Origin: Osedax fenrisi
Lineage: Eukaryota; Annelida; Polychaeta; Sabellida; Siboglinidae
Assembly (NCBI GenBank): GCA_964019155.1
Contig: OZ025243.1
Location: 35,339,744-35,403,743 of the forward strand
DNA length: 64,000 nucleotides
Direction: 5' to 3'
Numbering within the stretch: the stretch's first letter is position 1; each line of letters begins with the position of its first letter. Below, in pieces: positions 48,361 to 62,361 of this stretch. Both the position numbers and the translations under genes were made by a program. The notes under the pieces are model-generated. The model searched no databases and was not told the DNA's origin. It saw only the letters and a list, made by a program, of their open reading frames with translations.

Positions 48361-48700
48361 TAACTATAAATATATATATAATTTTAAATATTACCTTATT
48401 ATCTTCTTCTACTGCAGTTTTTCTTTTATAGCAAGAATTAAATTTGTCTTGCATAACCTTATATAATTTTTTATTTTGTAATTAACAATATCTATTATTT
48501 CATTGTTGTTTTCATAATATCATAATAATTAAAATAATTTAATATATATATATATAAGTGTGTATATATGTATATATATCAACATGTTGCAATTACAATT
48601 ACACATCCTAACCGTATTATCTTTAAAAGATGTGTAATATATTCACAATTTTTGTATATGTTACCAATCATATAACTTTATAATATAATAATATAACTTA
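48361..48700. other. AT-rich spacer
   Basis: No gene. A 45-base piece (about 48,598-48,640, CACATCCTAACCGTATTATC) also occurs at 4,777. Confidence 0.4.
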
Positions 48701-48704
48701 TAAT

Positions 48705-48935
48705 ATACATTACAAAAAAAATTCAATTATAGGGAGTATTTACGTTAAATAAGAATACAACTAAATAATTTAATAAAACGAAATATAATTTTTCTTATTT
48801 TCAATTCAAATTTATTAATAAAGTTTATAAATTTGATAAAATAAAATAAAATAGATTTAAAAAATAGTTGTAATAATTCTTCTTGGAAAAAATAATTAAT
48901 CCTAAATTAAATTTCAATTTTAATCCACCTACGTT
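48705..48935. repeat. Direct repeat, left copy (~230 bp)
   Basis: Matches 50,186-50,420 closely, from TAAATAAGAATACAACTAAA through TTCTTCTTGGAAAAAATAAT. The two copies flank about 1.25 kb that holds an inverted R1 segment. Confidence 0.8.
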
Positions 48936-48959
48936 TTATAATTCGAACAATATTCAATC

Positions 48960-49500
48960 CTACAATTTGTATTTGATAAAATGTAATATTATGTTTTTAC
49001 TTTTTAAATATTTGAATAATAACTTTTTTTAAATCATTGTAATTACTTTATTAATTAAAAGAAAACTTAATACTGCGCATAATATTGTAGATCAATAAAA
49101 TTTTTATAAATATTATAAAAATAATTCAATTTGAATAACTATTAACCAAAATATATTAATTATAGTAACCCATATTATTTTCCTAATACCGACCCCCTAA
49201 ATTACCCTAATACCGACCCCATGTGATTTATAATATCTTATTAAAATAGATCATTATTTTACTTTAAAATATGTCATAAGTTGTTTGTGTATCATTGATA
49301 TAGATTAAGGATTCGTGATTCCATTATATTATATACATACTGATTAATAACTAAATATTAAATAATAATATACACTATTTTAATATAATTACTATAAAGT
49401 TAAAATTTAAATTTAATATTAATATTAAAACATAAATTCAATAAAAAATAATTGCGTGCATGTTATAATTAATTATATTTATGAATATCTACTCTTTTGA
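48960..49500 (-). repeat. R1-type segment, inverted
   Basis: Reverse complement of 235-740, including two CCTAATACCGACCCC words at about 49,188-49,222. Confidence 0.7.
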
Positions 49501-49539
49501 TTGGACATTATAATACTAAAATTATTTATACCACGATTA

Positions 49540-49770
49540 TTTTAGGGGGTCGGTAATAGGGGAAGGGGTTCGGTATTATGAACAGATATCCGATTACCGA
49601 CCCCCCTATTTATTCTTGTAAATATAATTATATCAAAAATTTAAAATAGCCACATTATTCATTGCCATAATATTACCCTAATTACAAAATTTCAAATAAA
49701 TATATTTAATATTGACTAAGTTATTACAAACAATCATTTAGGGGTCGGTAATCAGAGACTTTCCCCTATA
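49540..49770. repeat. Cluster of GGGGTCGGTAAT motifs, partly inverted
   Basis: TAGGGGGTCGGTAAT at about 49,543 faces ATTACCGACCCCCCTA at about 49,588-49,603. A further direct copy with TTTAGGGGTCGGTAATC ... TTTCCCC lies at 49,737-49,767. Confidence 0.7.
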
Positions 49771-50185
49771 GTTTAATGTAAGGTGTGTTATTCTATATGA
49801 CACATAATAATACAGTATAACAATAATGATCGGTGATCAATTTATATTGAATAGAATAATATTAATCTATAATATATATTGATTACAACTTAATTCATTT
49901 AATTATAATGAGAAATATAATATTTTCATATTATATATTGCATTATAATTCTTAATGAAATTAAAATAATCTTAATATAATATAATTTGCTGTGTAATAG
50001 TTATTTAATTATGTATATTAAAACCTCTTCTTTCTCTTTTAAATCTTCATTTAATTGGTCAATACTTTTTTTTAAGACCTATTAATAAAATAAATATTAG
50101 TATTTATTATATATTCATTATTATATAATTTAACACATATTTGAAATATATGTTATATAATAATATAACTTATAATATACATTAC
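49771..50185. other. AT-rich spacer
   Basis: No gene or repeat family recognised. Confidence 0.4.
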
Positions 50186-50420
50186 AATTAAAATTTCAAT
50201 TATAAGGAGATTTTTATTATATACGTTAAATAAGAATACAACTAAATAATTTAATAAAACGAAATATAATTTTTCTTATTTTCAATTCAAATTTATTAAT
50301 AAATTTTATAAATTTGATAAAATAAAATAAAATAGATTTAAAAAATAGTTGTAATAATTCTTCTTGGAAAAAATAATTAATCCTAAATAAAATTTCAATT
50401 TTAATCCACTTACGATTTAT
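50186..50420. repeat. Direct repeat, right copy (~230 bp)
   Basis: Partner of 48,705-48,935. It lacks short terminal repeats, so LTR identity is unlikely. Confidence 0.8.
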
Positions 50421-50851
50421 AATACGAATATAGTTTTCACATTCATCATAATATATTGTAATAGTATACTATCTAAGTTAGTTTGATCACTACATGAAAA
50501 CATACACTGAAATTATTATAATAAGTTAAAACTATATTTGTTAGAGATGTATTAATATTTATACCTCCGTCATGGATTGCACCCATGCAGGGTTAGTACT
50601 TTATCAAGTGAAAGTCTAGAGATAGATACACGATAGCAAACTTTGTATAACAATTCGTATAATTAAAGTGTATAATATGTGTATATATATAGTATATTTA
50701 TACTATATGTTTACTGTAGATATTATACTAACTACATTCTTATTAGAAACGTCATCGTTAAACCACTGTATAGTGTTGATACGTTCTACTAATTCCTAAT
50801 TATAATGTTATATTATAAAGTATTGTCATACAGTATGTTATAAAGTATTAT
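50421..50851. other. AT-rich region left of the array
   Basis: 50,575-50,680 resembles 4,395-4,500. No gene. Confidence 0.4.
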
Positions 50852-50952
50852 AATCTATCTAAATGGCGAATATGGTAATAATATTAGTAATAATGGATTA
50901 ACTTATCATTATATAATATATATATATATATTATTACATATAAAATATCAAG

Positions 50953-51036
<84 letters not shown>
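50953..51036. repeat. (TA)n microsatellite of unit 1
   Basis: 84 bases of pure TA, the longest at this position among the copies. Confidence 0.95.
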
Positions 51037-51039
<3 letters not shown>

Positions 51040-52662
51040 TATCTAACCCTTATCTTAGTGGTGGAGTCATCTTCTATTACTTTAATTGATGACAATAATT
51101 CATCTATATACTATTTTAGGATAATATATTAATTTATAATCACTTATATATAAATTTATAGATAATTAATAATATTATAAAATATATTATTAGTATCCTG
51201 TATAGTAGATTATTAATATTTACTAATATTACTAATAACGGTATACCATTACTATAGTATACATATATACATATATACTATACATATATACTATAGAATA
51301 CATATATACTATAGTACGGTAAATATAAGTTTAACACAGAGTAAATACGTATAATGATTATTGTTATTATTATTATTATTAAACTTAAACTAACGGCATC
51401 CTTCTTTACGATTTTCTGTTCGTACACAGATTGGTGTTTTTCTAGATTCTGCAGTAAAATGTATAAGTATATATTATATATTATATTTAATTAATAAATA
51501 TACTTAGCTATACTTTGATATACTGATAATATTAATCATGTAGTTGAACAATAGACTAATCAACCCTTTTTTAATAACAATACCTACTATATAATAGTAT
51601 TCATATTTAATTATTATAAATATAATTTATTTTATTTTATTTTATAATTATTTATTGACTACAAAAGCACGTGGTGGTTATGGGCGTCATGAGAAGGAAA
51701 CAAAAATAAATAAATAGAGTACAATAAAAATAAATTAAAAGGGAGGGTATACCCTATAGGCAGGGCCGGCTTAAGGGGGGGCAACTCGAGCAATTGCCCC
51801 GGGCCCCACATTTTGGGGGGCCCATGAATTATTTGAGAACAATTTTGTTTACTATTTATATAAAAAAAAAATGTTCTTAAGTGTATTTTTCTTATAAATA
51901 TTGATTCTAATTAAAAAAATAAAAATAATATAATAAATTAATTAAATATGAGTCATGTAGGTCGATTTGAAATGTGAATTTTACAAAAATTTCTTAATTT
52001 ACACGAAGATATTGTGGAAATACGTACATGAATATGTTGGAACAAATGCTAATAGTGATCACCATAGATTATCTCACACATATCTGATTGTCAGATAAAA
52101 TAGTGTGAAACGGATTGAAAATAATTTGTTGTTAAACTAGAAAGTGATAAATGATAAACGTATTGAGGGAATATTAACCATAGTTGAATCTTAACAATTT
52201 ATAATTCTATAATTAATTTACGAAAAAAAAGTATACTTTTTTTTTATTAAAATTAAATATGAAATATATATTAAGATATGATTAAACTATGATTTCTGAC
52301 ATTTATAAAGGATTATATTGATTATATATTACGAAAAAAAACAATATTCTATATAGATTTATAATTATTATATTAAAACTAATTAGATATTTTCAAAATA
52401 ATTTTTCTCAAAAGAATTAATTTTCTCAATCCTACTACTGGTATTAATAAAATGTGTATCTTCTCATAGTGTATATATTATTATACTTTTGTTATACTAT
52501 TGTTGTATATATATAAAATAGTTGTAGTTTAAATAAGAATATTCTGCTTTATAGTATTTTTAATAATTACTATTGATGAAAGGGAATTCTGTACATACAA
52601 TTTTCCATGGACTATTATTAGAGAAGGACATTTTATTTATATGTATTGAAATATATATTATT

Positions 52663-52714
<52 letters not shown>

Positions 52715-53376
52715 CTAAATATAATACTAAAGGCATTGTAGAAATTATCAAACTAGTACACACAACTGAATGTTTAGATTTACATCATCCTCATCTATAT
52801 ATTTATATATAAATAGTATTTATTAAATACACACAATGGCGATATTCTTATTGGAGAACAGGTGATAAGTTATATAACTGATATCACTGATAACTAATTA
52901 TTTAAGAAATATAAAATTCAAAATATTATATTATATATCGGTGTACTCAATTTCAGATATATCACATGTAGGTACGTTAACAGTCATCATCATATATATC
53001 AAGTTAGGTATTATTATATAGGTATTTATTGAATACAGACACGCTAGGTATCTCAGAAACCATAAATCCTACAAAAAAATGTTTAATGAATAAAATATTC
53101 ATAATTATATAAATAGTCTAAAAAAGTATTTTTAATTTTTTAATTATTCGAAATATTGCTGATATAAACTGATTTTTCTATTACGTTTTTAAATTTATGA
53201 AAAAAAAATTCAACTTAAAACCTTCTCAAGAATATACAAATGTATCGATATAAAACATAACAATATATTATTAAACTAAAACTTTATAAACATTATATAC
53301 ATCATTTCTATATTTTTGATCAAATATTAATTAAGCACGCTTACTAACTGGCTATCAATTAAAACATATAGTCTAT

Positions 53377-53408
<32 letters not shown>

Positions 53409-53417
53409 TATATTCTG

Positions 53418-54391
53418 ACAAATATATATCAACAGTGTATATATAATGATGTAATTTCAGATAAACTAAAAGTCATAACGGGTGTACCCCAAGGCGTAAT
53501 CCTAGGACCCATTTTATTTTTAATTTATATTAATGATATTACAAAATCATCTTCTTTATGTAAGTTTACCATGTTCCAGATGATACTACTTTATATTTTA
53601 AAAATACATCAGCAGAAATACTTAATTATATTTATCAAACTGAATTAAAAAATATTAATAAATGGTTAATCTATAATAGGTTATCATTAAATTTAAATAA
53701 AACTTGCTTTATGTCTATTAATTCAAGAACTATTATAAATATAAATTTAAATAACAGAAATATTGAAAGAGTTACATTTTATAAATTTTTAGGCGTAATT
53801 ATAGACGATATATTGACTGGAAACAACATATCTTGTTTTTAAAATCAAAACTAATAAAAATCATATGGATTACCAACATTATTTCCAAATTTATAAATAA
53901 AAAAGCATTACTTCATATATATAATTCCATATTCTTGCCTCATATAAAGTATTGTAACATATTTTGGGGAAATACATATAAATCTAATGTATCATGCATA
54001 TATATTCTTCAAAAGCGAATGATAAGGATTATATGTAAAAAAACATTTTTTACATCATACTAGTAGACTATTTATTGATAATTCTTTATTAAAAATAAAT
54101 GAAATTACATATATAAGTACATGTAAATTTATGTTTAAAATTGTCAATGATCTTCATCCTGTCATAAAAAATGCATTTTTTTCTGTAACTTCATCATCTC
54201 ACAACACTAGGTGCATAAATAATTTCTCAATTATTAATTTTAAAAAATAACTATGCAGAAGAACATTAATATACATTGGACCAATTACCTGGAATATGCT
54301 TGATAATATTTTAAAAAATATTTCAATTTATAAATTATTCAGGAAACGTATGTATAAAAATGTGTTATCTTCTTACTCAGTATACTTATAA
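53418..54391 (+). pseudogene. CR1/L2-like reverse transcriptase, unit 1
   Basis: The plus-strand palm starts with KLKVITGVPQGVILGPIL and INDI. At 53,576/53,577 a G present in copy 0 is missing, which breaks the FADD codons. A second shift lies at about 53,815 (TTGACTGG where unit 2 has TTGAACTGG). The thumb region reads HIYNSIFLPHIKYCNIFWG, then a stop at 54,061. The C-terminal end is YSVYL and TAA at 54,389-54,391. No endonuclease is present in this unit; a TA tract abuts the RT start. The RT copies element RNA at the target site in intact relatives. Confidence 0.85.
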
Positions 54392-55325
54392 TCTAAATCT
54401 CATTTTTCTAATTTTAAATCTTTTATCATGTATTTTATCTAATATTGTATTATATACTAAGATCCATATTTTATTCTTATTTTAATTTATTGACGTTTAT
54501 GTAAAAATTAAAAAAAAATAATACTTTTGAGTGTTTACTTTACAATATTTTATTTCCCCGACATTAATAATATTATTTTACTGAATTTTTGCATTTTATA
54601 TTTGAATTTACTTTCATGTTTTCTTTCTTTTTAATTGACGTTTATATAAAAATAATAAAATTAAAAAAAACTTTTAGGTATTTCTTTTTTCTTTAGTATT
54701 TTCTTTAGTATTTTTTATTTCCCTCTGACTAATAATATTATTTGACTTTATTTTTAATTACATAAACATTTTGTATTGAATCTTTTTTCTTGTATATTTG
54801 ATTATACTTCTTTGTTTTATTTCTCTTTATTGACACTTATATAAAAATTAGTAATCAAAACTAACATTTTAGTTTAAAAAATATTTTACATTCTTTACAT
54901 TAATCTAAAGTATTACTAACAAATTTCTAAAACTTATTTACTGAAATAAATTTTTATTTTTTATTCAGTTTTATTCAGTTTTACTTCATTTTACTTCATT
55001 TTTTTCTTCATTTATACTAATACATCTATATTTTTGTTTAGTGTATTATTTTATAGTACTTATTATTTATTTTAGTTATTTATTTATAAATAATTAAATG
55101 ATGATTTCATAATTTTATGGCAAGTTCAAACAATTTATATTATGTTTCTATTTTATTCATTGTATCTATGTAAACAGGAAGTCATCTAATATTTTATAAT
55201 ATTTTTTTATTTAGTTTTTTTGAACTTGCTTTAAAATTAAGGGTAATTGTCTCGATAAGCTTTAGCTTCTACAAAAACCCTCGTGTAAACCTAAATCTGA
55301 TAATAATAATAATAATAATAATATA
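54392..55325 (+). mobile_element. CR1-like 3' UTR and (ATA)n tail, unit 1
   Basis: T-rich non-coding sequence after the RT stop, with an ATTTACTTCATTTT run. It ends CTTCTACAAAAACCCTCGTG, CTGATAATAATAATAAT. Short tandem-repeat 3' tails are typical of CR1/L2-like elements. Confidence 0.6.
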
Positions 55326-57205
55326 TATTATATATATGTATAATATTACAGATATGTATGTTTAATTAAAAAAATAATTAATATTGGATACAGAATAAAT
55401 TCACGGAATGAAATGGGTGATATAGATAATGGGAAATTTGAGAAATAGAACATTGAGCTATCTAAATGGCGAATATGGTAATAATATTAGTAATAATGGA
55501 TTAACTTATCATTATATAATATATATATATATATTATTACATATAAAATATCAAGTTATATATATATATATATATATGAATATCTAACCCTTATCTTAGT
55601 GGTGGAGTCATCTTCTATTACTTTAATTGATGACAATAATTCATCTATATACTATTTTAGGATAATATATTAATTTATAATCACTTATATATAAATTTAT
55701 AGATAATTAATAATATTATAAAATATATTATTAGTATCCTGTATAGTAGATTATTAATATTTACTAATATTACTAATAACGGTATACCATTACTATAGTA
55801 TACATATATACATATATACTATACATATATACTATAGAATACATATATACTATAGTACGGTAAATATAAGTTTAACACAGAGTAAATACGTATAATGATT
55901 ATTGTTATTATTATTATTATTAAACTTAAACTAACGGCATCCTTCTTTACGATTTTCTGTTCGTACACAGATTGGTGTTTTTCTAGATTCTGCAGTAAAA
56001 TGTATAAGTATATATTATATATTATATTTAATTAATAAATATACTTAGCTATACTTTGATATACTGATAATATTAATTATGTAGTTGAACAATAGACTAA
56101 TCAACCCTTTTTTAATAACAATACCTACTATATAATAGTATTCATATTTAATTATTATAAATATAATTTATTTTATTTTATTTTATAATTATTTATTGAC
56201 TACAAAAGCACGTGGTGGTTATGGGCGTCATGAGAAGGAAACAAAAATAAATAAATAGAGTACAATAAAAATAAATTAAAAGGGAGGGTATACCCTATAG
56301 GCAGGGCCGGCTTAAGGGGGGGGGCAACTCGAGCAATTGCCCGGGGCCCCACATTTTGGGGGGCCCATGAATTATTTGAGAAACATTTTTTTTACTATTT
56401 ATATAAAAAAAAAATGTTCTTAAGTGTATTTTTCTTATAAATATTGATTCTAATTAAAAAAATAAAAATAATATAATAAATTAATTAAATATGAGTCATG
56501 TAGGTCGATTTGAAATGTGAATTTTACAAAAATTTCTTAATTTACACGAAGATATTGTGGAAATACGTACATGAATATGTTGGAACACATGCTAATAGTG
56601 ATCACCATAGATTATCTCACACATACCTGATTGTCAGATAAAATAGTGTGAAACGGATTGAAAATAATTTGTTGTTAAACTAGAAAGTGATAAATGATAA
56701 ACGTATTGAGGGAATATTAACCATAGTTGAATCTTAACAATTTATAATTCTATAATTAATTTACGAAAAAAAAGTATACTTTTTTTTTATTAAAATTAAA
56801 TATGAAATATATATTAAGATATGATTAAACTATGATTTCTGATATTTATAAAGGATTATATTGATTATATATTACGAAAAAAACAATATTCTATATAGAT
56901 TTATAATTATTATATTAAAACTAATTAGATATTTTCAAAATAATTTTTCTCAAAAGAATTAATTTTCTCTATCCTACTACTGGTATTAATAAAATGTGTA
57001 TCTTCTCATAGTGTATATATTATTATACTTTTGTTAGTTTAAATAATGTATATATATAAAATAGTTGTAGTTTAAATAAGAATATTCTGCTTTATAGTAT
57101 TTTTAATAATTACTATTGATGAAAGGGAATTCTGTACATACAATTTTCCATGGACTATTATTAGAGAAGGACATTTTATTTATATGTATTGAAACATATA
57201 TTATT

Positions 57206-57249
<44 letters not shown>

Positions 57250-57908
57250 CTAAATATAATACTAAAGGCATTGTAGAAATTATCAAACTAGTACTTACAA
57301 CTGAATGTTTAGATTTACATCATCCTCATCTATATATTTATATATAAATAGTATTTATTAAATACACACAATGGCGATATTCTTATTGGAGAACAGGTGA
57401 TAAGTTATATAACTGATATCACTGATAACTAATTATTTAAGAAATATAAAATTCAAAATATTATATTATATATCGGTGTACTCAATTCCAGATATATCAC
57501 ATGTAGGTACGTTAACAGTCATCATCATATATACCAAGTTAGGTATTATTATATAGGTATTTATTGAATACAGACACGCTAGGTATCTCAGAAACCATAA
57601 ATCCTACAAAAAAATGTTTAATGAATAAAATATTCATAATTATATAAATAGTCTAAAAAAGTATTTTTAATTTTTTAATTATTCGAAATATTGCTGATAT
57701 AAACTGATTTTTCTATTACGTTTTTAAATTTATGAAAAAAAAATTCAACTTAAAACCTTCTCAAGAATATACAAATGTATCGATATAAAACATAACAATA
57801 TATTATTAAACTAAAACTTTATAAACATTATATACATCATTTCTATATTTTTGATCAAATATTAATTAAGCACGCTTACTAACTGGCTATCAATTAAAAA
57901 ATATAGTC

Positions 57909-57948
<40 letters not shown>

Positions 57949-57949
57949 T

Positions 57950-58925
57950 AACAAATAGATATCAACAGTGTATATATAATGATGTAATTTCAGATAAACT
58001 AAAAGTCATAACGGGTGTACCCCAAGGCGTAATCCTAGGACCCATTTTATTTTTAATTTATATTAATGATATTACAAAATCATCTTCTTTATGTAAGTTT
58101 ACCATGTTCCAGATGATACTACTTTATATTTTAAAAATACATCAGCAGAAATACTTAATTATATTTATCAAACTGAATTAAAAAATATTAATAAATGGTT
58201 AATCTATAATAGGTTATCATTAAATTTAAATAAAACTTGCTTTATGTCTATTAATTCAAGAACTATTATAAATATAAATTTAAATAACTGAAATATTGAA
58301 AGAGTTACATTTTATAAATTTTTAGGCGTAATTATAGACGATATATTGAACTGGAAACAACATATCTTGTTTTTAAAATCAAAACTAATAAAAATCATAT
58401 GGATTACCAACATTATTTCCAAATTTATAAATAAAAAAGCATTACTTCATATATATAATTCCATATTCTTGCCTCATATAAAGTATTGTAACATATTTTG
58501 GGGAAATACATATAAATCTAATGTATCATGCATATATATTCTTCAAAAGCGAATGATAAGGATTATATGTAAAAAAACATTTTTTACATCATACTAGTGG
58601 ACTATTTATTGATAATTCTTTATTAAAAATAAATGAAATTACATATATAAGTACATGTGAATTTATGTTTAAAATTTTCAATGATCTTCATCCTGTTATA
58701 ACAAATGCATTTTTTTATGTAACTTCATCATCTCACAACACTAGGAGCATAAATAATTTCTCAATTATTAATTTTTAAAAAGAACTATGCAGAAGAATAT
58801 TAATATACATTGGACCAATTACCTGGAATAAGCTTGATAATATTTTAAAAAATATTTCAAATTATAAATTATTCAGGAAAGGTATGTATAAAAATGTGTT
58901 ATCTTCTTACTCAGTATACTTATAA
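57950..58925 (+). pseudogene. CR1/L2-like reverse transcriptase, unit 2
   Basis: The same fragment as in unit 1 with the identical G deletion in the FADD motif (58,109/58,110). Private differences: AGA to TGA stop at about 58,289 and an intact INWKQHILFLKSK-type join (TTGAACTGG) that unit 1 has lost. The open part 58,346-58,597 ends at the shared stop. C-terminal VLSSYSVYL and TAA at 58,923-58,925. Shared plus private lesions date the duplication after inactivation. Confidence 0.85.
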
Positions 58926-59920
58926 TCTAAATCTCATTTTTCTAATTTTAAATCTTTTATCATGTATTTTATCTAATATTGTATTATATACTAATATCCA
59001 TATTTTATTCTTATTTTAATTTATTGACGTTTATGTAAAAATTAAAAAAAATTAATACTTTTGAGTGTTTACTTTACAATATTTTATTTCCCCGACATTA
59101 ATAATATTATTTTACTGAATTTTTGCATTTTATATTTGAATTTACTTTCATGTTTTCTTTCTTTTTAATTGACGTTTATATAAAAATAATAAAATTAAAA
59201 AAAACTTTTAGGTATTTCTTTTTTCTTTAGTATTTTCTTTAGTATTTTTTATTTCCCTCTGACTAATAATATTATTTGACTTTATTTTTAATTACATAAA
59301 CATTTTGTATTGAATCTTTTTTCTTGTATATTTGATTATACTTCTTTGTTTTATTTCTCTTTATTGACAATTATATAAAAATTAGTAATCAAAACTAACA
59401 TTTTAGTTTAAAAAATATTTTACATTCTTTACATTATTCTAAAGTATTACTAAAAAATTTCTAAAACTTATTTACTGAAATAAATTTATGAAAAAAAAAA
59501 AAAATGTTACATACAGTTCTTACCATCTTTCTAGATATTCTTTTTGTTATGTTTTAATTAGTTTTATTCAGTTTTACTTCATTTTACTTCATTTTTTTCT
59601 TCATTTATACTAATACATCTATATTTTTGTTTAGTGTATTATTTTATAGTAATTATTATTTATTTTAGTTATTTATTTATAAATAATTAAATGATGATTT
59701 CATAATTTTATGGCAAGTTCAAACAATTTATATTATTTTTCTATTTTATTCATTGTTTCTATGTAAACAGGAAGTCATCTAATATTTTATAATATTTTAT
59801 TTATTTAGTTTTTTTGAACTTGCTTTAAAATTAAGGGTAATTGTCTCGATAAGCTTTAGCTTCTACAAAAACCCTCGTGTAAACCTAAATCTGATAATAA
59901 TAATAATAATAATATATATT
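58926..59920 (+). mobile_element. CR1-like 3' UTR and (ATA)n tail, unit 2
   Basis: Matches 54,392-55,325, with a shorter ATA tail. Confidence 0.6.
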
Positions 59921-60825
59921 ATATATATGTATAATATTACAGATATGTATGTTTAATTAAAAAAATAATTAATATTGGATACAGAATAAATTCACGGAAT
60001 GAAATGGGTGATATAGATAATGGGAAATTTGAGAAATAGAACATTGAGCTATCTAAATGGCGAATATGGTAATAATATTAGTAATAATGGATTAACTTAT
60101 CATTATATAATATATATATATTATTACATATAAAATATCAAGTTATATATGTATATATATATATATATGAATATCTAACCCTTATCTTAGTGGTGGAGTC
60201 ATCTTCTATTACTTTAATTGATGACAATAGTTCATCTATATACTATTTTAGGATAATATATTAATTTATAATCACTTATATATAAATTTATAGATAATTA
60301 ATAATATTATAAAATATATTATTAGTATCCTGTATAGTAGATTATTAATATTTACTAATATTACTAATAACGGTATACCATTACTATAGTATACATATAT
60401 ACATATATACTATACATATATACTATAGAATACATATATACTATAGTACGGTAAATATAAGTTTAACACATAGTAAATACGTATAATGATTATTGTTATT
60501 ATTATTATTATTAAACTTAAACTAACGGCATCCTTCTTTACGATTTTCTGTTCGTACACAGATTGTTGTTTTTCTAGATTCTGCAGTAAAATGTATAAGT
60601 ATATATTATATATTATATTTAATTAATAAATATACTTAGCTATACTTTAATATAATGATAATATTAATTATGTAGTTGAACAATAGACTAATCAACCCTT
60701 TTTTAATAAAAATACCATTACCATATAATAGTATTCATATTTAATTATTATAAATATAATTTATTTTATTTTATTTTAAAATTATTTATTGACTACAAAA
60801 TCACGTGGTGGTTATGAGCGTCATT

Positions 60826-61515
60826 CGGGAGATCTAAGATATATCACTTTAAGGTGATGCATAGTAGTATGTTTTGTATGATTACACATATCTATGTATC
60901 TATATATATATATATATCTAAGTATTAATATAACCTATATATATAATACATATACATATATAATACATGTACATATATACACCTATGTATCTACGTTCAA
61001 TATACATTGAACATAAAAGTATAAATGCAAGACGCGATATTATGTAAAAGTATTCGGCATACCGCAAACATGAAATTCACAATCCATTATTAATACTATA
61101 TTATAATATTCAACTGAAGTTAAATTAATAACAATAATAAACCATGAGTATAAGTAAACACACTTTTATTAATGTATTCTACTTTAAAAATAAACATTAA
61201 TTTTCCACTCTATTAACATACGAAAATTAACGTATTCCAATAAATGCCCACTTAGTCGATATCAATATTACAATGTATAGTTAATTGTATCCTACTTTAT
61301 ACATACTTATAGAGTGTTATTTTAAATATCATATAATTACTTATGTTATCATCTACATTGTATATGTCATTCTATAATCACCTATTGTATTATCATGTTC
61401 AATAGTGATTGTGATTAATATTTATAAATATTGAAGTTACTAGATTTTATAATATATATATTCAAAATCCAATTGATTAAATGGCCACCAGTGTCCCAAA
61501 CTGTCTTATCCATTT
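60826..61515. other. Unit-3-specific non-coding insert
   Basis: Sequence not found in the other units. From about 61,440 it leads into the endonuclease, so part may be the element's own 5' sequence. No other feature seen. Confidence 0.5.
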
Positions 61516-62067
61516 TTAAAGGTATATTATTCTAACGCAAGATCGCTATGTAATAACATTCCTACACTTACTGCAATTGTTAACACCCTGTTATATGATA
61601 TTTTAATTTTCACTGAAACATGGCTTACTAATAATATTACTAATGCTATGCTTTCACCAACTAATAATTATAATTTATACAGATTAGATAGGTTGAATGG
61701 TATACGTGGTAGTGGTATTTTATTATATATTAAATCGTTAATTCCGGTAATATGTTTAAATGAATTCTCTATTAATAATATTGAACTGTTATTTATTAAA
61801 ATATTTCATTATAGAATTGTTGTAATATATCGTCCCCCTAGCATGGATTTTGACGATACAATCAAGTTATGCACTATTATTAAAAATATATGTAACAGTC
61901 CCGATTCATGCACTATGTTTGGTAATTTTAACTTCCCGGGTATAAATTGGTTATCCGGAAGTACTACTACCCAATCTAAAGAAGCTTTCTATAAAACAAT
62001 TCAAGAGTCAGCATTATTACAATTGGTTAATTTTAATAATAGACCGCGCTTACTAGCTGGATCTTAA
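61516..62067 (+). pseudogene. CR1-like endonuclease domain, unit 3
   Basis: A plus-strand frame open from YYSNARSLCNN (about 61,527) to TAA at 62,065-62,067; the first ATG (61,648) is internal, so the real domain starts earlier. Motifs: NARSL at the start, FTETWL with the catalytic Glu (61,612-61,626), GSGILLYIKS, VVIYRPPS, and GNFNFPGINW (61,921-61,950), where the catalytic Asp of GDFN is Asn. The frame stops at RPRLLAGS, the point where the unit sequence shared with copies 0-2 resumes. It probably belongs to the same family as the RT in units 1 and 2. Confidence 0.85.
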
Positions 62068-62082
62068 TTAAAACATATAGTC

Positions 62083-62150
<68 letters not shown>

Positions 62151-62276
62151 TATATGTATAATATTACAGATATGTATGTTTAATTAAAAAAATAATTAAT
62201 ATTGGATACAGAATAAATTCACGGAATGAAATGGGTGATATAGATAATGGGAAATTTGAGAAATATAGAACATTGA

Positions 62277-62361
62277 GCTATCTAAATGGCGAATATGGTA
62301 CTAGTAATAATGGATTAACTTATAATTATATAATATATATTATTACATATAAAATATCAAG

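Larger units (their letters stand above)
50852..55454 (+). repeat. Tandem array, unit 1 (~4.6 kb)
   Basis: Begins CTATCTAAATGGCGAATATGG. Order: TA tract (50,953-51,036), conserved non-coding part, non-LTR 3' tail (minus), hAT-like end (about 51,760-51,830), AT-rich 1.6 kb, RT (53,418-54,391), 3' UTR ending in an (ATA)n tail (about 55,298-55,322), and a 130-base linker before unit 2. Identity with unit 2 is very high by eye over the whole length. Confidence 0.9.
55455..60039 (+). repeat. Tandem array, unit 2 (~4.6 kb)
   Basis: Same order as unit 1. TA tract 55,557-55,578 (22 bases), hAT-like end with two extra G (about 56,301-56,373), RT 57,950-58,925, 3' tail (about 59,893-59,918). Its 3' UTR has an extra A-run and about 60 bases (59,490-59,550) missing from unit 1. 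Confidence 0.9.
60040..62276 (+). repeat. Tandem array, unit 3 (2.2 kb, rearranged)
   Basis: Starts like the others (TA tract 60,146-60,170), but diverges after the non-LTR 3' tail at about 60,825. It lacks the hAT-like end, the AT-rich 1.6 kb and the RT. In their place is about 1.2 kb with an endonuclease (61,516-62,067). It rejoins the unit at ATTAAAACATATAGTCTATT (about 62,068), goes through a TA tract (62,085-62,141), and passes directly to the linker. Confidence 0.85.

Noticed and set aside
48705..50420. Direct repeats as LTRs of a retrotransposon
   Set aside because: No TG...CA ends, no primer-binding site or purine tract, and no coding sequence between them.
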